Part shown: positions 34,231 to 42,560 of the stretch, one piece after another
Numbering within the stretch: position 1 is the first letter of the stretch
Layout of the letters: every line of letters begins with the position of its first letter
Origin: Salinilacustrithrix flava
GTDB taxonomy: Bacteria; Actinomycetota; Acidimicrobiia; Acidimicrobiales; Salinilacustritrichaceae
Direction: 5' to 3'
Length of the DNA: 64,000 nt
Assembly (NCBI RefSeq): GCF_041228405.1
Contig: NZ_CP133888.1
Span: 3,844,001 to 3,908,000, forward strand
The notes under the pieces: model-generated
What the model was told of the DNA's origin: nothing
The model's database searches: none
Seen by the model: the letters and a program-made list of their open reading frames with translations, nothing else
Translations under genes and position numbers: made by a program

Positions 34231-34262
34231 GGGCTACTGGCCCGATCGGTGAGGGCTACTGG
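34219..34262. repeat. perfect 22-bp tandem duplication at convergent gene ends
   Basis: Two exact adjacent copies (34219-34240 and 34241-34262) starting cccgatcggtga and ending ctactgg. The first copy contains the TGA stop of the nuclease gene; the second contains the TAG stop of the convergent TetR gene. Each copy could supply both stops. Confidence 0.95.
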
Positions 34263-34864
34263 TCGGTGACCGGATCGCCGAGCGCCCCGACGAGCCGAGC
34301 GATCAGGATCTCCCACGCATCGGCTCGGGGTGGCTGCAGGTCGATGGCCCCGAACAGGAGGAACCCGAAGCCCACGGCGTGGCAGAAGCGCACGATGGCG
34401 TCGGTGTCGAGGCCCTCGTCGACGAGGCCGCTGGCCTTGGCGTCCTCGACCAGGGCGGCGAAGGTGGTCGCCCGCTGGCGGAGCAGCTCCCGCATGAGCT
34501 CGGCCACCTCGGCGTCGCGCCGGGCCGCGACGAAGGCCTCGAGCAGCAGGGCCTGGCCCTCGTCGAAGGGATCGGTGAGCAGGTGCGAGCCGACCGTGGT
34601 GATGACGTCCGTGACGCGGCCTTCGAAGCGGTGGTCGGCGAAGAGCTGCTCGAGCTCGTTGGTGGTGTGGGCCTCGATGGCCGCCAGCAGCAGCTCGGCC
34701 TTGCCCCGGAAGCGCCCGTAGATGGCGCCGGTGGTGAAGCCGGCCCGCCGGGCGATCTCCTGCACGCCGGCGCCGTCGTAGCCCTTCTCGGCGAACACCG
34801 CCGCCGCAGCCTCGATGAGACGATCTCGGGTCGGATCGTCGCTCACGGGCGCAGCATCGGTCAT
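34256..34864 (-). CDS. TetR-family transcriptional regulator
   Basis: 202 residues. N-terminal HTH: AAAAVFAEKGYDGAGVQEIARRAGFTTGAIYGRFRGKAELL region. The remainder is the ligand/dimer domain. The start ATG is 6 nt from a TATCCT element that overlaps a palindrome (34873-34888), so it is probably self-repressed and leaderless. It is divergent from the DUF808 gene at 34950, which shares the region and is a likely target. Confidence 0.9.
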   Translation of the reverse strand: MTDAAPVSDDPTRDRLIEAAAAVFAEKGYDGAGVQEIARRAGFTTGAIYGRFRGKAELLLAAIEAHTTNELEQLFADHRFEGRVTDVITTVGSHLLTDPFDEGQALLLEAFVAARRDAEVAELMRELLRQRATTFAALVEDAKASGLVDEGLDTDAIVRFCHAVGFGFLLFGAIDLQPPRADAWEILIARLVGALGDPVTDQ

Positions 34865-34870
34865 GGACCG

Positions 34871-34876
34871 AGGATA
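34871..34876 (-). promoter_or_regulatory. putative -10 element of TetR gene
   Basis: Minus-strand TATCCT, 6 nt before the ATG, overlapping the operator by four bases. Confidence 0.45.
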
Positions 34877-34888
34877 ACGATGGTTATC
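34873..34888. promoter_or_regulatory. TetR operator (GATAAC-N4-GTTATC)
   Basis: Perfect 6-bp inverted repeat around GATG, in the divergent region between the TetR gene and the DUF808 gene. It overlaps the TetR -10 element. Confidence 0.75.
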
Positions 34889-34949
34889 GCCGGGGGCCAC
34901 GATCGCGCCTCTAGGTTCTGCGCCTGCATCGGTGACGAGAGGACGTGAG

Positions 34950-35900
34950 ATGGCTGGCGGTCTGGTCGGGCTGTTCGATGATGTCGCCGCGCTGGCCAAG
35001 CTGGCTGCCGCCTCCATCGACGACGTCGGTGCTGCGGCCGGGCGGGCGAGCATGAAGGCCGCCGGGGTCGTGGTGGACGACACCGCGGTGACCCCGGCCT
35101 ACGTCCAGGGCCTGGCCGCCGAGCGCGAGCTGCCGATCATCAAGCGCATCGCCACCGGATCCCTGCGCAACAAGCTGCTGTTCATCCTGCCGGTGGCGAT
35201 CCTGCTGAGCGAGCTCGCGCCGACGCTGGTCGAGGTCATCTTGATGTTCGGCGGCGCGTTCCTCTGCTACGAGGGCGCCCACAAGATCCTCGGGGCGGTC
35301 AAGGGCGACGACCACGACCACGACGTCCCCGCCGCGGTGCAGGGCGGCGACGCCGAGCAGACCACGGTCTCCGGGGCGATTCGGACCGACTTCATCCTGT
35401 CGGCCGAGATCATGGTGATCTCCCTGAAGGAGGTCATCGACGAGCCCTTCGTGTCGCGCATCGTGATCCTGGTCGTGGTCGCCCTCCTCATCACGATCGT
35501 GGTGTACGGCCTCGTCGCCGCCATCGTGAAGATGGACGACGTCGGCCTCCGGCTCGCCCAGCGCGACTCGGCTCGCTCCCAGCAGGTCGGCCGTGCCCTG
35601 GTGAAGGGGATGCCGATCGTGCTGCGCTGGCTGTCCATCGTCGGCACGGCGGCGATGCTCTGGGTGGGTGGCCACATCCTGCTCGTGGGCGCCCACGAGC
35701 TCGGGTGGCACGCGCCCTACGACCTGGTCCACGACCTCGAGGAGCTGGTCCACGAAACCGGATCGCTCAGCGGCGTGCTGACGTGGCTCGTGAACACCGC
35801 GGCGTCCGCGGTCCTCGGGCTCGCCGTCGGGCTGGTGATCGCGACCGTGGTCGACAAGCTGCCGACCCGGGATCGCACGCCGGAGCACCACCCGGCCTGA
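34950..35900 (+). CDS. DUF808 (YedI-like) membrane protein
   Basis: 316 residues. The opening GLVGLFDDVAALAKLAAASIDDVGAAAGRA and KAAGVVVDDTAVTP are typical of DUF808. Several membrane helices follow (about 75-110, 165-195, 225-255, 275-300), with a His/Asp-rich loop GDDHDHDVP. Function unknown. ATG 34950 is preferred to one 18 nt upstream because GAGAGGACGTGAG lies before it. Likely controlled by the divergent TetR. Confidence 0.88.
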   Translation: MAGGLVGLFDDVAALAKLAAASIDDVGAAAGRASMKAAGVVVDDTAVTPAYVQGLAAERELPIIKRIATGSLRNKLLFILPVAILLSELAPTLVEVILMFGGAFLCYEGAHKILGAVKGDDHDHDVPAAVQGGDAEQTTVSGAIRTDFILSAEIMVISLKEVIDEPFVSRIVILVVVALLITIVVYGLVAAIVKMDDVGLRLAQRDSARSQQVGRALVKGMPIVLRWLSIVGTAAMLWVGGHILLVGAHELGWHAPYDLVHDLEELVHETGSLSGVLTWLVNTAASAVLGLAVGLVIATVVDKLPTRDRTPEHHPA

Positions 35901-35907
35901 GCCGCTG

Positions 35908-36966
35908 TCAGCCGCCGGCGGGGGCCGTGCGCTCGACGACGCGGGCGAGCAGGTCCTGGGCGGCGCCGGCGTCGATCGCCGCCTCGGCCCGGCGCGCACC
36001 CTCGGCGATGCTCTCGACCAGGCCGGCGACGTAGAGCCCGGCACCGGCGTTGAGCACGACGATGTCGCGTGCCGGACCGGGTTCGCCGGCCAGCACCGCA
36101 CGGGCGATGCCGGCGTTGGCGGCGGCGTCGCCACCCGGCAGCGCGTCGACGGCGACGGCGGCCAGATCGGCGTCGGCCGGCGAGTAGGTCGACGGATCCA
36201 GCACCTGGCCGTCGCGCACCTCCCGCACCTGGGTCGGCCCGGTGAGGGCCAGCTCGTCGATCGCGCCGTCGCCGTGGACGACGAGCGCGTGCTCGCTCCC
36301 CCGCAGCGCCAGGGCGCCGGCCACCAGGTCGAGGGAGCGGGGGTCGCCGACGCCGATCACCTGCCGAGCGACCCGGCCGGGGTGGGACAGGGGGCCGAGC
36401 AGGTTGAAGACGGTGGGCACGCCGAGCTCGGCCCGCACCGGCCCGGCGTGGCGCATCGCAGGGTGGAAGGCGCGGGCGAAGCAGAAGCCGACGCCGACGT
36501 CGCGGACGACCGCGGCGAGGGCGGGACCATCGAGGTCGTAGCCGATGCCGAGGGCGCCGAGCAGGTCGAAGGAGCCCGAGGTCGAGGAGGCCTTGAGGTT
36601 CCCGTGCTTGCACACGGTGGCCCCGGCCGCGGCGGCGACGAGGCACGCCATCGTGGACACGTTCAGCGCCTTGACCCGGCGGCGAGGGGACCCGCCGGTG
36701 CCCACGATGTCGATCGTGCCCGGCGGCAGCTCGAGAGGCGCGGCGGCGTCGAGCATGGCGCCGACCATGCCGGCGACCTCCTCGGCGGTCTCCCCCTTGA
36801 GGCGCAGGGCCACGATGAACGCGGCGAGCTGGGCCGCGGTGGCCTCGCCCGCGAGGATCGACGCGAGCGCCGCGGCCGCGTCGTCGCCCCGCAGGTCCTC
36901 GCCCTCGACCAGGCGGCCGAGGATGCGCGGCCAGCCACCCACGTCGTCGATGGTGGGCCCGCTCAC
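35908..36966 (-). CDS. trpD: anthranilate phosphoribosyltransferase
   Basis: 352 residues; second step of tryptophan synthesis, joining anthranilate and PRPP. Motifs: DIVGTGGSPRRR for PRPP, NVSTMACLVAAAAG, VCKHGNLKASS, and VVHGDGAIDEL for magnesium. The usual first-motif aspartate after GTGG (GTGGD) is Ser here. The GTG start is 22 nt after the whiB stop. No other trp gene is nearby, so this is an isolated trpD in a regulatory-gene operon. Confidence 0.92.
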   Translation of the reverse strand: MSGPTIDDVGGWPRILGRLVEGEDLRGDDAAAALASILAGEATAAQLAAFIVALRLKGETAEEVAGMVGAMLDAAAPLELPPGTIDIVGTGGSPRRRVKALNVSTMACLVAAAAGATVCKHGNLKASSTSGSFDLLGALGIGYDLDGPALAAVVRDVGVGFCFARAFHPAMRHAGPVRAELGVPTVFNLLGPLSHPGRVARQVIGVGDPRSLDLVAGALALRGSEHALVVHGDGAIDELALTGPTQVREVRDGQVLDPSTYSPADADLAAVAVDALPGGDAAANAGIARAVLAGEPGPARDIVVLNAGAGLYVAGLVESIAEGARRAEAAIDAGAAQDLLARVVERTAPAGG

Positions 36967-36988
36967 GGCCGAACCGTCTCGGCGGCCA

Positions 36989-37222
36989 CTAGGACGCCGC
37001 CCGGCGACGCCGGCGCACGATGCGTCGCCGCTCCCCCTCGGTGCACCCGCCCCAGACGCCTTCCCGCTCGCGCTCGCCGAGGGCGTACTCGAGGCAGGGC
37101 TCCCGGACGGGGCAGGAATCGCAGACCGCCTTGGCCAGGCTCGCTTCGTCGTCGTCCGCGGGGAAGAAGATCCTCGGGTCGAGGCCGTGGCAGGCAGCCC
37201 GTGCGCTCCAGCTGTTGTCCAT
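36989..37222 (-). CDS. WhiB-family iron-sulfur transcription factor
   Basis: 77 residues. Four cluster cysteines: C11, C34, C37, C43 (CDSCPVREPC), then the GVWGGCTEGERR turn that contacts sigma factor, and a basic tail IVRRRRRAAS for DNA. ATG 37222 is chosen because GGAG lies upstream and the protein then begins as WhiB proteins do. Lies between the bldC-like gene and trpD. Subtype not assigned. Confidence 0.93.
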   Translation of the reverse strand: MDNSWSARAACHGLDPRIFFPADDDEASLAKAVCDSCPVREPCLEYALGEREREGVWGGCTEGERRRIVRRRRRAAS

Positions 37223-37336
37223 GCTCGCTCCGCCGGGATGGTGGTCCGAGCCGGCGGGCCCGCCGGCGGCGCCGAGGTTGGCACCCGCCACGCCGGCGGC
37301 ACAAGGACCGGACGGCGCGGGCGGAGCAAGTCGTCG

Positions 37337-37591
37337 CTAGGCGGTGCGGCCCTCGTCGGCGAGCAGCCCGGCGACCGCGTCGGCGGGGTAGCGACGGTGG
37401 CCGCCTGGGGTGCGGATGCTGGGGATGCGGCCCTTGGTGGCCCAGTCGGTCACGGCGCGCTCGGAGACCTCGAAGAGCAGTGCCACCTCGCGCGTGCGCA
37501 GCAGGCGACCGCCGAGGGTGTCCCGATCGCGGCCGTCGACCAGCTCGTGCACCAGCCGCTGCCGCTCCGTGTCACTCTTCGTCGCCACCAT
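37337..37591 (-). CDS. BldC-like MerR-type DNA-binding protein
   Basis: 84 residues. LLRTREVALLFEVSERAVTDWATKGRIPSIRTPGGHRRY is a single winged HTH like BldC, a developmental regulator that binds as head-to-tail oligomers on direct repeats. A longer N-terminal arm than BldC is present. ATG 37591 is chosen; the -10 TACCAT is only 7 nt upstream, so the mRNA is probably leaderless. Located before whiB, a second developmental-type regulator. Confidence 0.88.
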   Translation of the reverse strand: MVATKSDTERQRLVHELVDGRDRDTLGGRLLRTREVALLFEVSERAVTDWATKGRIPSIRTPGGHRRYPADAVAGLLADEGRTA

Positions 37592-37598
37592 GCTCCGG

Positions 37599-37627
37599 AT
37601 GGTAGAGAAAAACCGGAACCACTGCAA
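37599..37627 (-). promoter_or_regulatory. promoter of bldC-like gene
   Basis: Minus strand: -35 TTGCAG (37622-37627), 17-nt spacer, -10 TACCAT (37599-37604). The -10 is 7 nt from the ATG. This is the clearest two-part promoter in the window. Confidence 0.65.
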
Positions 37628-37670
37628 GTGGTTTGTTCCTCACGGAACGTAGTTTCACGTACCTCGAAAC
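37617..37670. promoter_or_regulatory. cluster of three inverted repeats upstream of bldC-like gene
   Basis: AACCACT-GCA-AGTGGTT (37617-37633) is perfect and covers the -35. GTTCC-TCAC-GGAAC (37635-37648) and GTTTC-N9-GAAAC (37652-37670) follow upstream. All lie within 54 bp and suggest a multi-site regulatory region. Confidence 0.6.
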
Positions 37671-37707
37671 CGGACCCGGGGGCCGGAAACCGGCGAGCCG
37701 GCGGGGT

Positions 37708-38307
37708 TCAGGGCCGGAGGTCGGCCAGCAGCTCGGCGACCGTCTCCTCACCCAGCGTGGTGGCGTGCTCGTAGTTGTCGTGGGTCAGGGCCAGCTCGAC
37801 CGGTCCTGCCGCGAAGGCCTCGATCTGGCCCGCGTCGAGCTCGAAGTGGATGTAGTGCACCGACGCCGTGATCTCCTCGCGGGTGAGCTGCTCCTGGTGC
37901 TCCTCGTCGGGGATGCACCGGACGACGATGCGGCCGTCGCCCTCGCCGATGCGCAGCTCGAGCGTCTTCTCGATCCCGACGAGGCGGGGCAGCCAGTCGC
38001 GCAGCGCCAGCTCCGACGTCAGCTCGATGAACAGGGTCAGCGCGAGCTCGCCCGGCTCGGGGACCAGCGGGTTGTAGACCCGCAGCTCGCCCTCGATCGC
38101 TTCATCGGTGAGCAGCTTCTCGACCCGTGCCATCTCCTGGATCTGGAACCGGATCGTGTCGCGGTTCTCGAACAGGACGGTGACGAAGGGACCGAGGCCG
38201 ACGCGTCGGCGCCGCTTCAGGTCGATGACGTGGGCCCGGAAGTCGGCACGCTCGCGCTCGTACTCCCGCAGGTCGGCGATGTCGGAGAGGGTCAGCTTGC
38301 GGCTCAT
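37708..38307 (-). CDS. DUF3501 family protein
   Basis: 199 residues matching DUF3501: LTLSDIADLREYERERADFR, then RRVGLGPFVTVLFENRDTIRFQIQEMARVEKL. Function unknown, but the family repeatedly lies beside rubrerythrin genes, as here, so an oxidative-stress or iron-related role is inferred. The start is supported by GAGGACCACCG before the ATG. A strong hairpin separates it from the rubrerythrin gene, so it may have its own promoter. Confidence 0.87.
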   Translation of the reverse strand: MSRKLTLSDIADLREYERERADFRAHVIDLKRRRRVGLGPFVTVLFENRDTIRFQIQEMARVEKLLTDEAIEGELRVYNPLVPEPGELALTLFIELTSELALRDWLPRLVGIEKTLELRIGEGDGRIVVRCIPDEEHQEQLTREEITASVHYIHFELDAGQIEAFAAGPVELALTHDNYEHATTLGEETVAELLADLRP

Positions 38308-38359
38308 CGGTGGTCCTCGGATCGGCGTTGGGGTTCGTTCGGGAGGTGGTGACGTGGAA

Positions 38360-38383
38360 GGGGCCGGGTCACGACCCGGCCCC
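38360..38383 (-). terminator. strong hairpin after rubrerythrin gene
   Basis: Perfect 11-bp stem GGGGCCGGGTC / GACCCGGCCCC with a 2-nt gap in DNA (in RNA a 4-nt loop forms). It lies between the rubrerythrin stop and the DUF3501 start. No long U-tract, as is common in very GC-rich genomes. Confidence 0.65.
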
Positions 38384-38434
38384 CTCCTCAGTCATTCGGT
38401 GCCGGACCGGTGGGGTCCGACGGCGGCGGACCGC

Positions 38435-38857
<423 letters not shown>

Positions 38858-38903
38858 GGGTGTTGCTCCTCGGTTGCTTGCTTGTGGTTACTGGGGGATG
38901 TCG

Positions 38904-39329
38904 TCAGGCCACCGGCTCGCTGCACGTGATGCAGCGACCGCGCAGGACGATCTGGGTGGCGTCGACGTGGAAGCCGCGAGCGGCGTCGACGTCGAGCTCG
39001 AAGGCGGGGACGGCGAGGTCGACGTCCTGGACGCGCCCGCAGCCGTCGCACACCAGGTGGTGGTGCTCGGAGACGTTGGGGTCGAAGCGCGACGAGCCGG
39101 TGCCGAGGTCGAGCTGCACCAGCTCGCCCATCTCGGCCAGGTCGTGGAGCGTCGAGTACACGGTGCGCAGGCTCACCGACGGCATGTCGGCCACGACCTC
39201 AGCGTGTACGGCCTCGGCGGTGGGGTGCGTCGGGTTGTCGTGCAGGACCCGGAAGATGCGCTCGCGCTGGGGCGTCAGCTTGCGGCCGGAGGACCGGAAG
39301 GCGTCGGCGAGGTCGGACGGGGAGCGCAT
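38904..39329 (-). CDS. Fur-family regulator, PerR-like
   Basis: 141 residues. The N-terminal winged helix (LTPQRERIFRVLHDNPTHPTAEAVH region, SLRTVYSTLHDL) is followed by the metal/dimer domain. CDGCG and CITC form the structural zinc site. The sensing region reads SRFDPNVSEHHHLVC, with Asp where PerR proteins have it rather than the Fur glutamate. Together with the adjacent rubrerythrin this supports a peroxide sensor. ATG 39329 is chosen for GGGAGG 7 nt upstream. Confidence 0.87.
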   Translation of the reverse strand: MRSPSDLADAFRSSGRKLTPQRERIFRVLHDNPTHPTAEAVHAEVVADMPSVSLRTVYSTLHDLAEMGELVQLDLGTGSSRFDPNVSEHHHLVCDGCGRVQDVDLAVPAFELDVDAARGFHVDATQIVLRGRCITCSEPVA

Positions 39330-39351
39330 CGGCCTCCCACCATAGGCCAAG

Positions 39352-39386
39352 GATTGCTGATCGACAATCGTTGTCGACCATCAATC
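39352..39386. promoter_or_regulatory. 35-bp palindrome, probable PerR/Fur box
   Basis: Core TCGACAA-TCG-TTGTCGA (39361-39377) is perfect. The flanks extend the symmetry: the 16-nt arms match at 14 positions around the central TCG. It lies 22-57 nt upstream of the PerR-like start, which fits autoregulation and control of the rubrerythrin operon. Confidence 0.8.
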
Positions 39387-39395
39387 GGTGCAGGC

Positions 39396-39442
39396 GGGCA
39401 GATCGGACGTCCCGGCGGGCCCGGACCCGCCGATGTCTGCCC
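39396..39442. other. nested inverted repeats upstream of DUF3566 gene
   Basis: Outer arms GGGCAGA (39396-39402) and TCTGCCC (39436-39442) enclose a perfect inner stem CGGCGGG (39413-39419) and CCCGCCG (39426-39432). The element ends 54 nt before the DUF3566 ATG. It could be a structured leader, an operator or a terminator for an unseen transcript. Confidence 0.5.
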
Positions 39443-39496
39443 GGTCGGGGGCCGGGGTAGGACCCCAGGCGAACGCCAGCCAGCGGAAGAAGCGAC

Positions 39497-40159
39497 ATGT
39501 CACTGCTCCACGACTCCAGGAACACCAGAACCCCCGACGACGAGGTGCTCGACGACGCGGTCGCGGATCGCGCCGAGCGACCGCTGCACGCCGACGACGA
39601 CGGCGACACCGTCGACCTCACCGACGAACGCCGCACCGACGAGGCCGCGCCGCTCGCCGAGACCGACGATGACGACCACGACGGTGCCGACCTGGAGCCC
39701 GTCGACCACGATCAGCGTCCCGTGCACGGCCCCGTGCAGATCGACCCCAGCGGCCGGATCCCGTGGCGGGGCATGCGCATCCGGCGGGTGAAGCTGCTGT
39801 CGGTCGCGAAGCTCTCGTTCATCTTCTGGCTGCTGGCCTTCGGCGTGCTGCTCGGCACGACCGTCGCCGTCTGGAACGTGGCGCGGGCCTTCGGGTTCAT
39901 CGGCGAGATCGAGACGACGGTGGTCACCTCCCTCGGGATCGACGCCTTCGAGATCGACGGCGGGGCCCTGTTCGGCATCGCCGCCGCCACGGTCGCGTTC
40001 CTCACCGTGCTCGGGTGGGTGATGACGATCCTGCTCGCCGCCGTCTACAACGCCTCCTGCGCCGTCTTCGGCGGCCTCGCCGTGGAGACCGGCCCGCTGA
40101 AGCGCCGCAAGCGGGTGTTCTCGCTGCGCCACCGCGGCTTCGTCACGATCCGCTCCTGA
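39497..40159 (+). CDS. DUF3566 membrane protein
   Basis: 220 residues. A long acidic, Asp-rich N-terminal half precedes the DUF3566 domain: RVKLLSVAKLSFIFWLLAFG, a second helix near 170-190 and the end YNASCAVFGGLAVE. The family is actinobacterial and often sits near cell-division or wall genes. GGAAGAAGCG is the ribosome site. It is 7 nt before the penicillin-binding protein gene, suggesting an envelope role. Confidence 0.88.
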   Translation: MSLLHDSRNTRTPDDEVLDDAVADRAERPLHADDDGDTVDLTDERRTDEAAPLAETDDDDHDGADLEPVDHDQRPVHGPVQIDPSGRIPWRGMRIRRVKLLSVAKLSFIFWLLAFGVLLGTTVAVWNVARAFGFIGEIETTVVTSLGIDAFEIDGGALFGIAAATVAFLTVLGWVMTILLAAVYNASCAVFGGLAVETGPLKRRKRVFSLRHRGFVTIRS

Positions 40160-40166
40160 GGACGGC

Positions 40167-42185
40167 GTGACAACCCTCCGCCACTTCCTCGGCCGCCTCG
40201 GCCAGGTCGCCACCCTGTTCACCACGGTCGGGGTCGTGGGCATCCTGGCCGTCGTCGTCTTGTCCGCCTCGGCGCTCGGCGTCGCCCACGTCGCCCGCGA
40301 ATCCGTTCCCGAGCTGCCCGACCCCGGGGTCGACGTCTCGGCCATCGACGACCTCCAGGCCGCCGTCGACATCGAGCTGTCCCAGCCTTCCGTCGTCGTG
40401 GACTCCCAGGGCGACATCATCGGCCGCTTCGCCGACGACGAGCGCTACGAGCCCCTCGAGGTCGGCCAGGTGCCCGAGATGGTCGAGCGGGTCCTGACCG
40501 CGGCCGAGGACGAGGACTTCCGCGAGCACAACGGGTTCGACCCGACCGGAATCGCCCGAGCGATGGTGCGCAACGCCTCCAGCGGCGGGATCGAGGAGGG
40601 CGGCTCGACGCTGACCCAGCAGCTGGCCAAGAACCTCTTCACCGGTGACGAGGACGACCTCGAGCGCAAGCTGCAGGAGCTGCAGGTCGCCATCGACGTC
40701 GAGGAGCGGTTCAGCAAGGACGAGATCCTCACGGCCTACGTCAACACCGTGTTCCTCGGCAACGGCGCCCACGGCTTCGAGGCGGCGGCCAAGGAGTACT
40801 TCGACAAGCCGGCGGCCGAGCTCACGATGAGCGAGACGGCCCTGCTCGTCGGCATCCTGCCGGCGCCCACGACCCGCAACCCCCGCACGAACTTCGAGGC
40901 GGCGGACGAAGCCCGCCGCACGGTGCTGGAGCGCGTCCGCTCCACCGGCAAGGGAACCTTCGCCGAGGTCGACGCCGCCCTCGCCGAGATCCCCGAGGTG
41001 CTGCCGCCCCGGCCCCGCTTCGAGAAGTTCCCCTACTACATGGACTACGTGCGCCGGTTCCTGCTCGACACCGTCGGCATGAGCGCCGAGCAGCTGTACC
41101 AGGGCGGCCTGCGCATCGAGACCGCGCTCGACTCCGAGCTGCAGTTCGTCGCTCGCCTGGCCGTCAACGACCACATCCCCGCCGGCGCCGGCCCGGAGGC
41201 CGCGCTCGCCGTGGTGGACCACCGCAGCGGGCTCGTGCGGGCGATCGTGGGCGGACGTTCCTTCGAGGAGGCCCAGGTCAACCTCGCCCTCGGCAGCGGT
41301 GGCGCCGGCGCCGGGCGCCAACCGGGCTCGTCGTTCAAGCCGTTCGTGCTGGCGGCCGCGCTCGAGCAGGGCTTCGTGCCCCAGCAGCGCATCGGCGCAC
41401 CGCAGACGTACCTGCCGACGACGGTCCTCGACCCGAAGCCGGTGCACAACTTCACGCAGCGGGGCTACGGCCAGATCAGCCTGATCGAGGCGACCGTGCG
41501 CTCGATCAACACCGCCTACGTGGCGCTCACCGAGGCCATCGGCGCCCGCGCCGTCCGCGACGTCGCCTCGTCGCTCGGTGTCGGGGGCCTGCCCGGCTAC
41601 GTCGGCCCCAGCATCGGCATCGGCGCCTACGAGGTGTCACCGCTCGACATGGCGATCGCCTACGGCGGGTTCGCCGCCGACGGCCGGCGCATCCAGGCCG
41701 GGCCCGTGACCCGCATCCTCGACTCGTCGGGCGAGCTCCTGACCGACCTGACTCCGGATCCGGCCGATCGTCCCCGTGTGGTGTCGGCGTACACGGCCCG
41801 GTGGGTCACCGACATCCTGCGCCAGAACGTCGAGCGGGGCACCGCCACCCGGGCGGCGTTCGGTCGACCGGCCGCAGCGAAGACCGGCACGTCGAACGAC
41901 TACGGCAACGCGTGGCTCGTGGGCTACACGCCGGAGCTGTCGGCGGCCGTGTGGGTCGGTCACCCGACCGGCAACGTCTCCATGGTCAACACCGCCGGCT
42001 ACGCCCGGGTCACGGGCGGCAGCATCCCGGCGCTGATCTGGCACGACGTCATGGCCTACGCCCACCGGGACATCCCGGTGAGCGGCTTCGAAGGCCCCCT
42101 CCCCGCCCCGGCGCCGACCCGGTCGCTCCCGGGCGGCCCGCAGCTCGGCGCCGACCCGCTGGAGCAGGCCGAGCAGCAGCCGTGA
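40167..42185 (+). CDS. class A penicillin-binding protein
   Basis: 672 residues, bifunctional peptidoglycan synthase. One membrane helix (about 18-40) is followed by the glycosyltransferase domain with AAEDEDFREHNG and EGGSTLTQQLAKN. The transpeptidase domain has the active serine in SSFK (388-391), SIN (446-448) and KTGTS (from 572). A short Pro-rich tail ends the protein, with no PASTA domain. The GTG start has GAGGACGGC just upstream. Likely co-transcribed with DUF3566. Confidence 0.94.
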   Translation: MTTLRHFLGRLGQVATLFTTVGVVGILAVVVLSASALGVAHVARESVPELPDPGVDVSAIDDLQAAVDIELSQPSVVVDSQGDIIGRFADDERYEPLEVGQVPEMVERVLTAAEDEDFREHNGFDPTGIARAMVRNASSGGIEEGGSTLTQQLAKNLFTGDEDDLERKLQELQVAIDVEERFSKDEILTAYVNTVFLGNGAHGFEAAAKEYFDKPAAELTMSETALLVGILPAPTTRNPRTNFEAADEARRTVLERVRSTGKGTFAEVDAALAEIPEVLPPRPRFEKFPYYMDYVRRFLLDTVGMSAEQLYQGGLRIETALDSELQFVARLAVNDHIPAGAGPEAALAVVDHRSGLVRAIVGGRSFEEAQVNLALGSGGAGAGRQPGSSFKPFVLAAALEQGFVPQQRIGAPQTYLPTTVLDPKPVHNFTQRGYGQISLIEATVRSINTAYVALTEAIGARAVRDVASSLGVGGLPGYVGPSIGIGAYEVSPLDMAIAYGGFAADGRRIQAGPVTRILDSSGELLTDLTPDPADRPRVVSAYTARWVTDILRQNVERGTATRAAFGRPAAAKTGTSNDYGNAWLVGYTPELSAAVWVGHPTGNVSMVNTAGYARVTGGSIPALIWHDVMAYAHRDIPVSGFEGPLPAPAPTRSLPGGPQLGADPLEQAEQQP

Positions 42186-42190
42186 TCTCC

Positions 42191-42218
42191 GCCCGTCCGC
42201 TCACCGGAGCGGGCGGGC
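42191..42218. terminator. bidirectional hairpin between PBP and VOC genes
   Basis: 12-bp arms GCCCGTCCGCTC and GAGCGGGCGGGC (one G-T/A mismatch position) with loop ACCG, starting 6 nt after the PBP stop and reaching into the last codons of the convergent VOC gene. No U-tract. Confidence 0.6.
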
Positions 42219-42560
42219 GAAGCTGACCTCGTGACCATCGGGGTCGTCGATGTGGAAGTACCGCTCCCCCCACGGGGCATCCGACGGCGGCATCGACGGG
42301 GTGAGGCCGGCGGCGAGCGCACGCTCGTGCATGGCGTCGACGTCGTCGACGTGGACGATGAAGCGGCCCCAGTGCACCTCGGTCCGCTCGACCAGCTGCA
42401 GGTTGAGGAACCCGGAACCGACGCCGTAGCTGGTGAAGGGGGCGTCCGGGCCGCCGTGGACGACCTCGAAGCCGAGCGCGCCGTAGAACGCGCAGGACGC
42501 ACCCATGTCGGTGACGCCGATGGTGACGGCGCTGAGGGACTCGGGACGGCCGGTGCTCAT
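42201..42560 (-). CDS. VOC/glyoxalase-fold protein
   Basis: 119 residues with the paired beta-alpha-beta-beta-beta units of the VOC fold: AVTIGVTDMGASCAFYGALGFEV and RYFHIDDPDGHEVSFARP. Metal ligands of the typical kind (His in the second unit, Glu near the end) appear. Substrate unknown; related proteins include bleomycin-resistance and glyoxalase types. The ATG overlaps the addA-like stop by 4 nt, so it is the last gene of the nuclease operon. Confidence 0.8.
   Translation of the reverse strand: MSTGRPESLSAVTIGVTDMGASCAFYGALGFEVVHGGPDAPFTSYGVGSGFLNLQLVERTEVHWGRFIVHVDDVDAMHERALAAGLTPSMPPSDAPWGERYFHIDDPDGHEVSFARPLR

Noticed and set aside
37682..37694. GCCGG-AAA-CCGGC after the DUF3501 gene considered as a terminator
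   Set aside because: Only a 5-bp stem without a U-tract; such repeats are common by chance at this GC.
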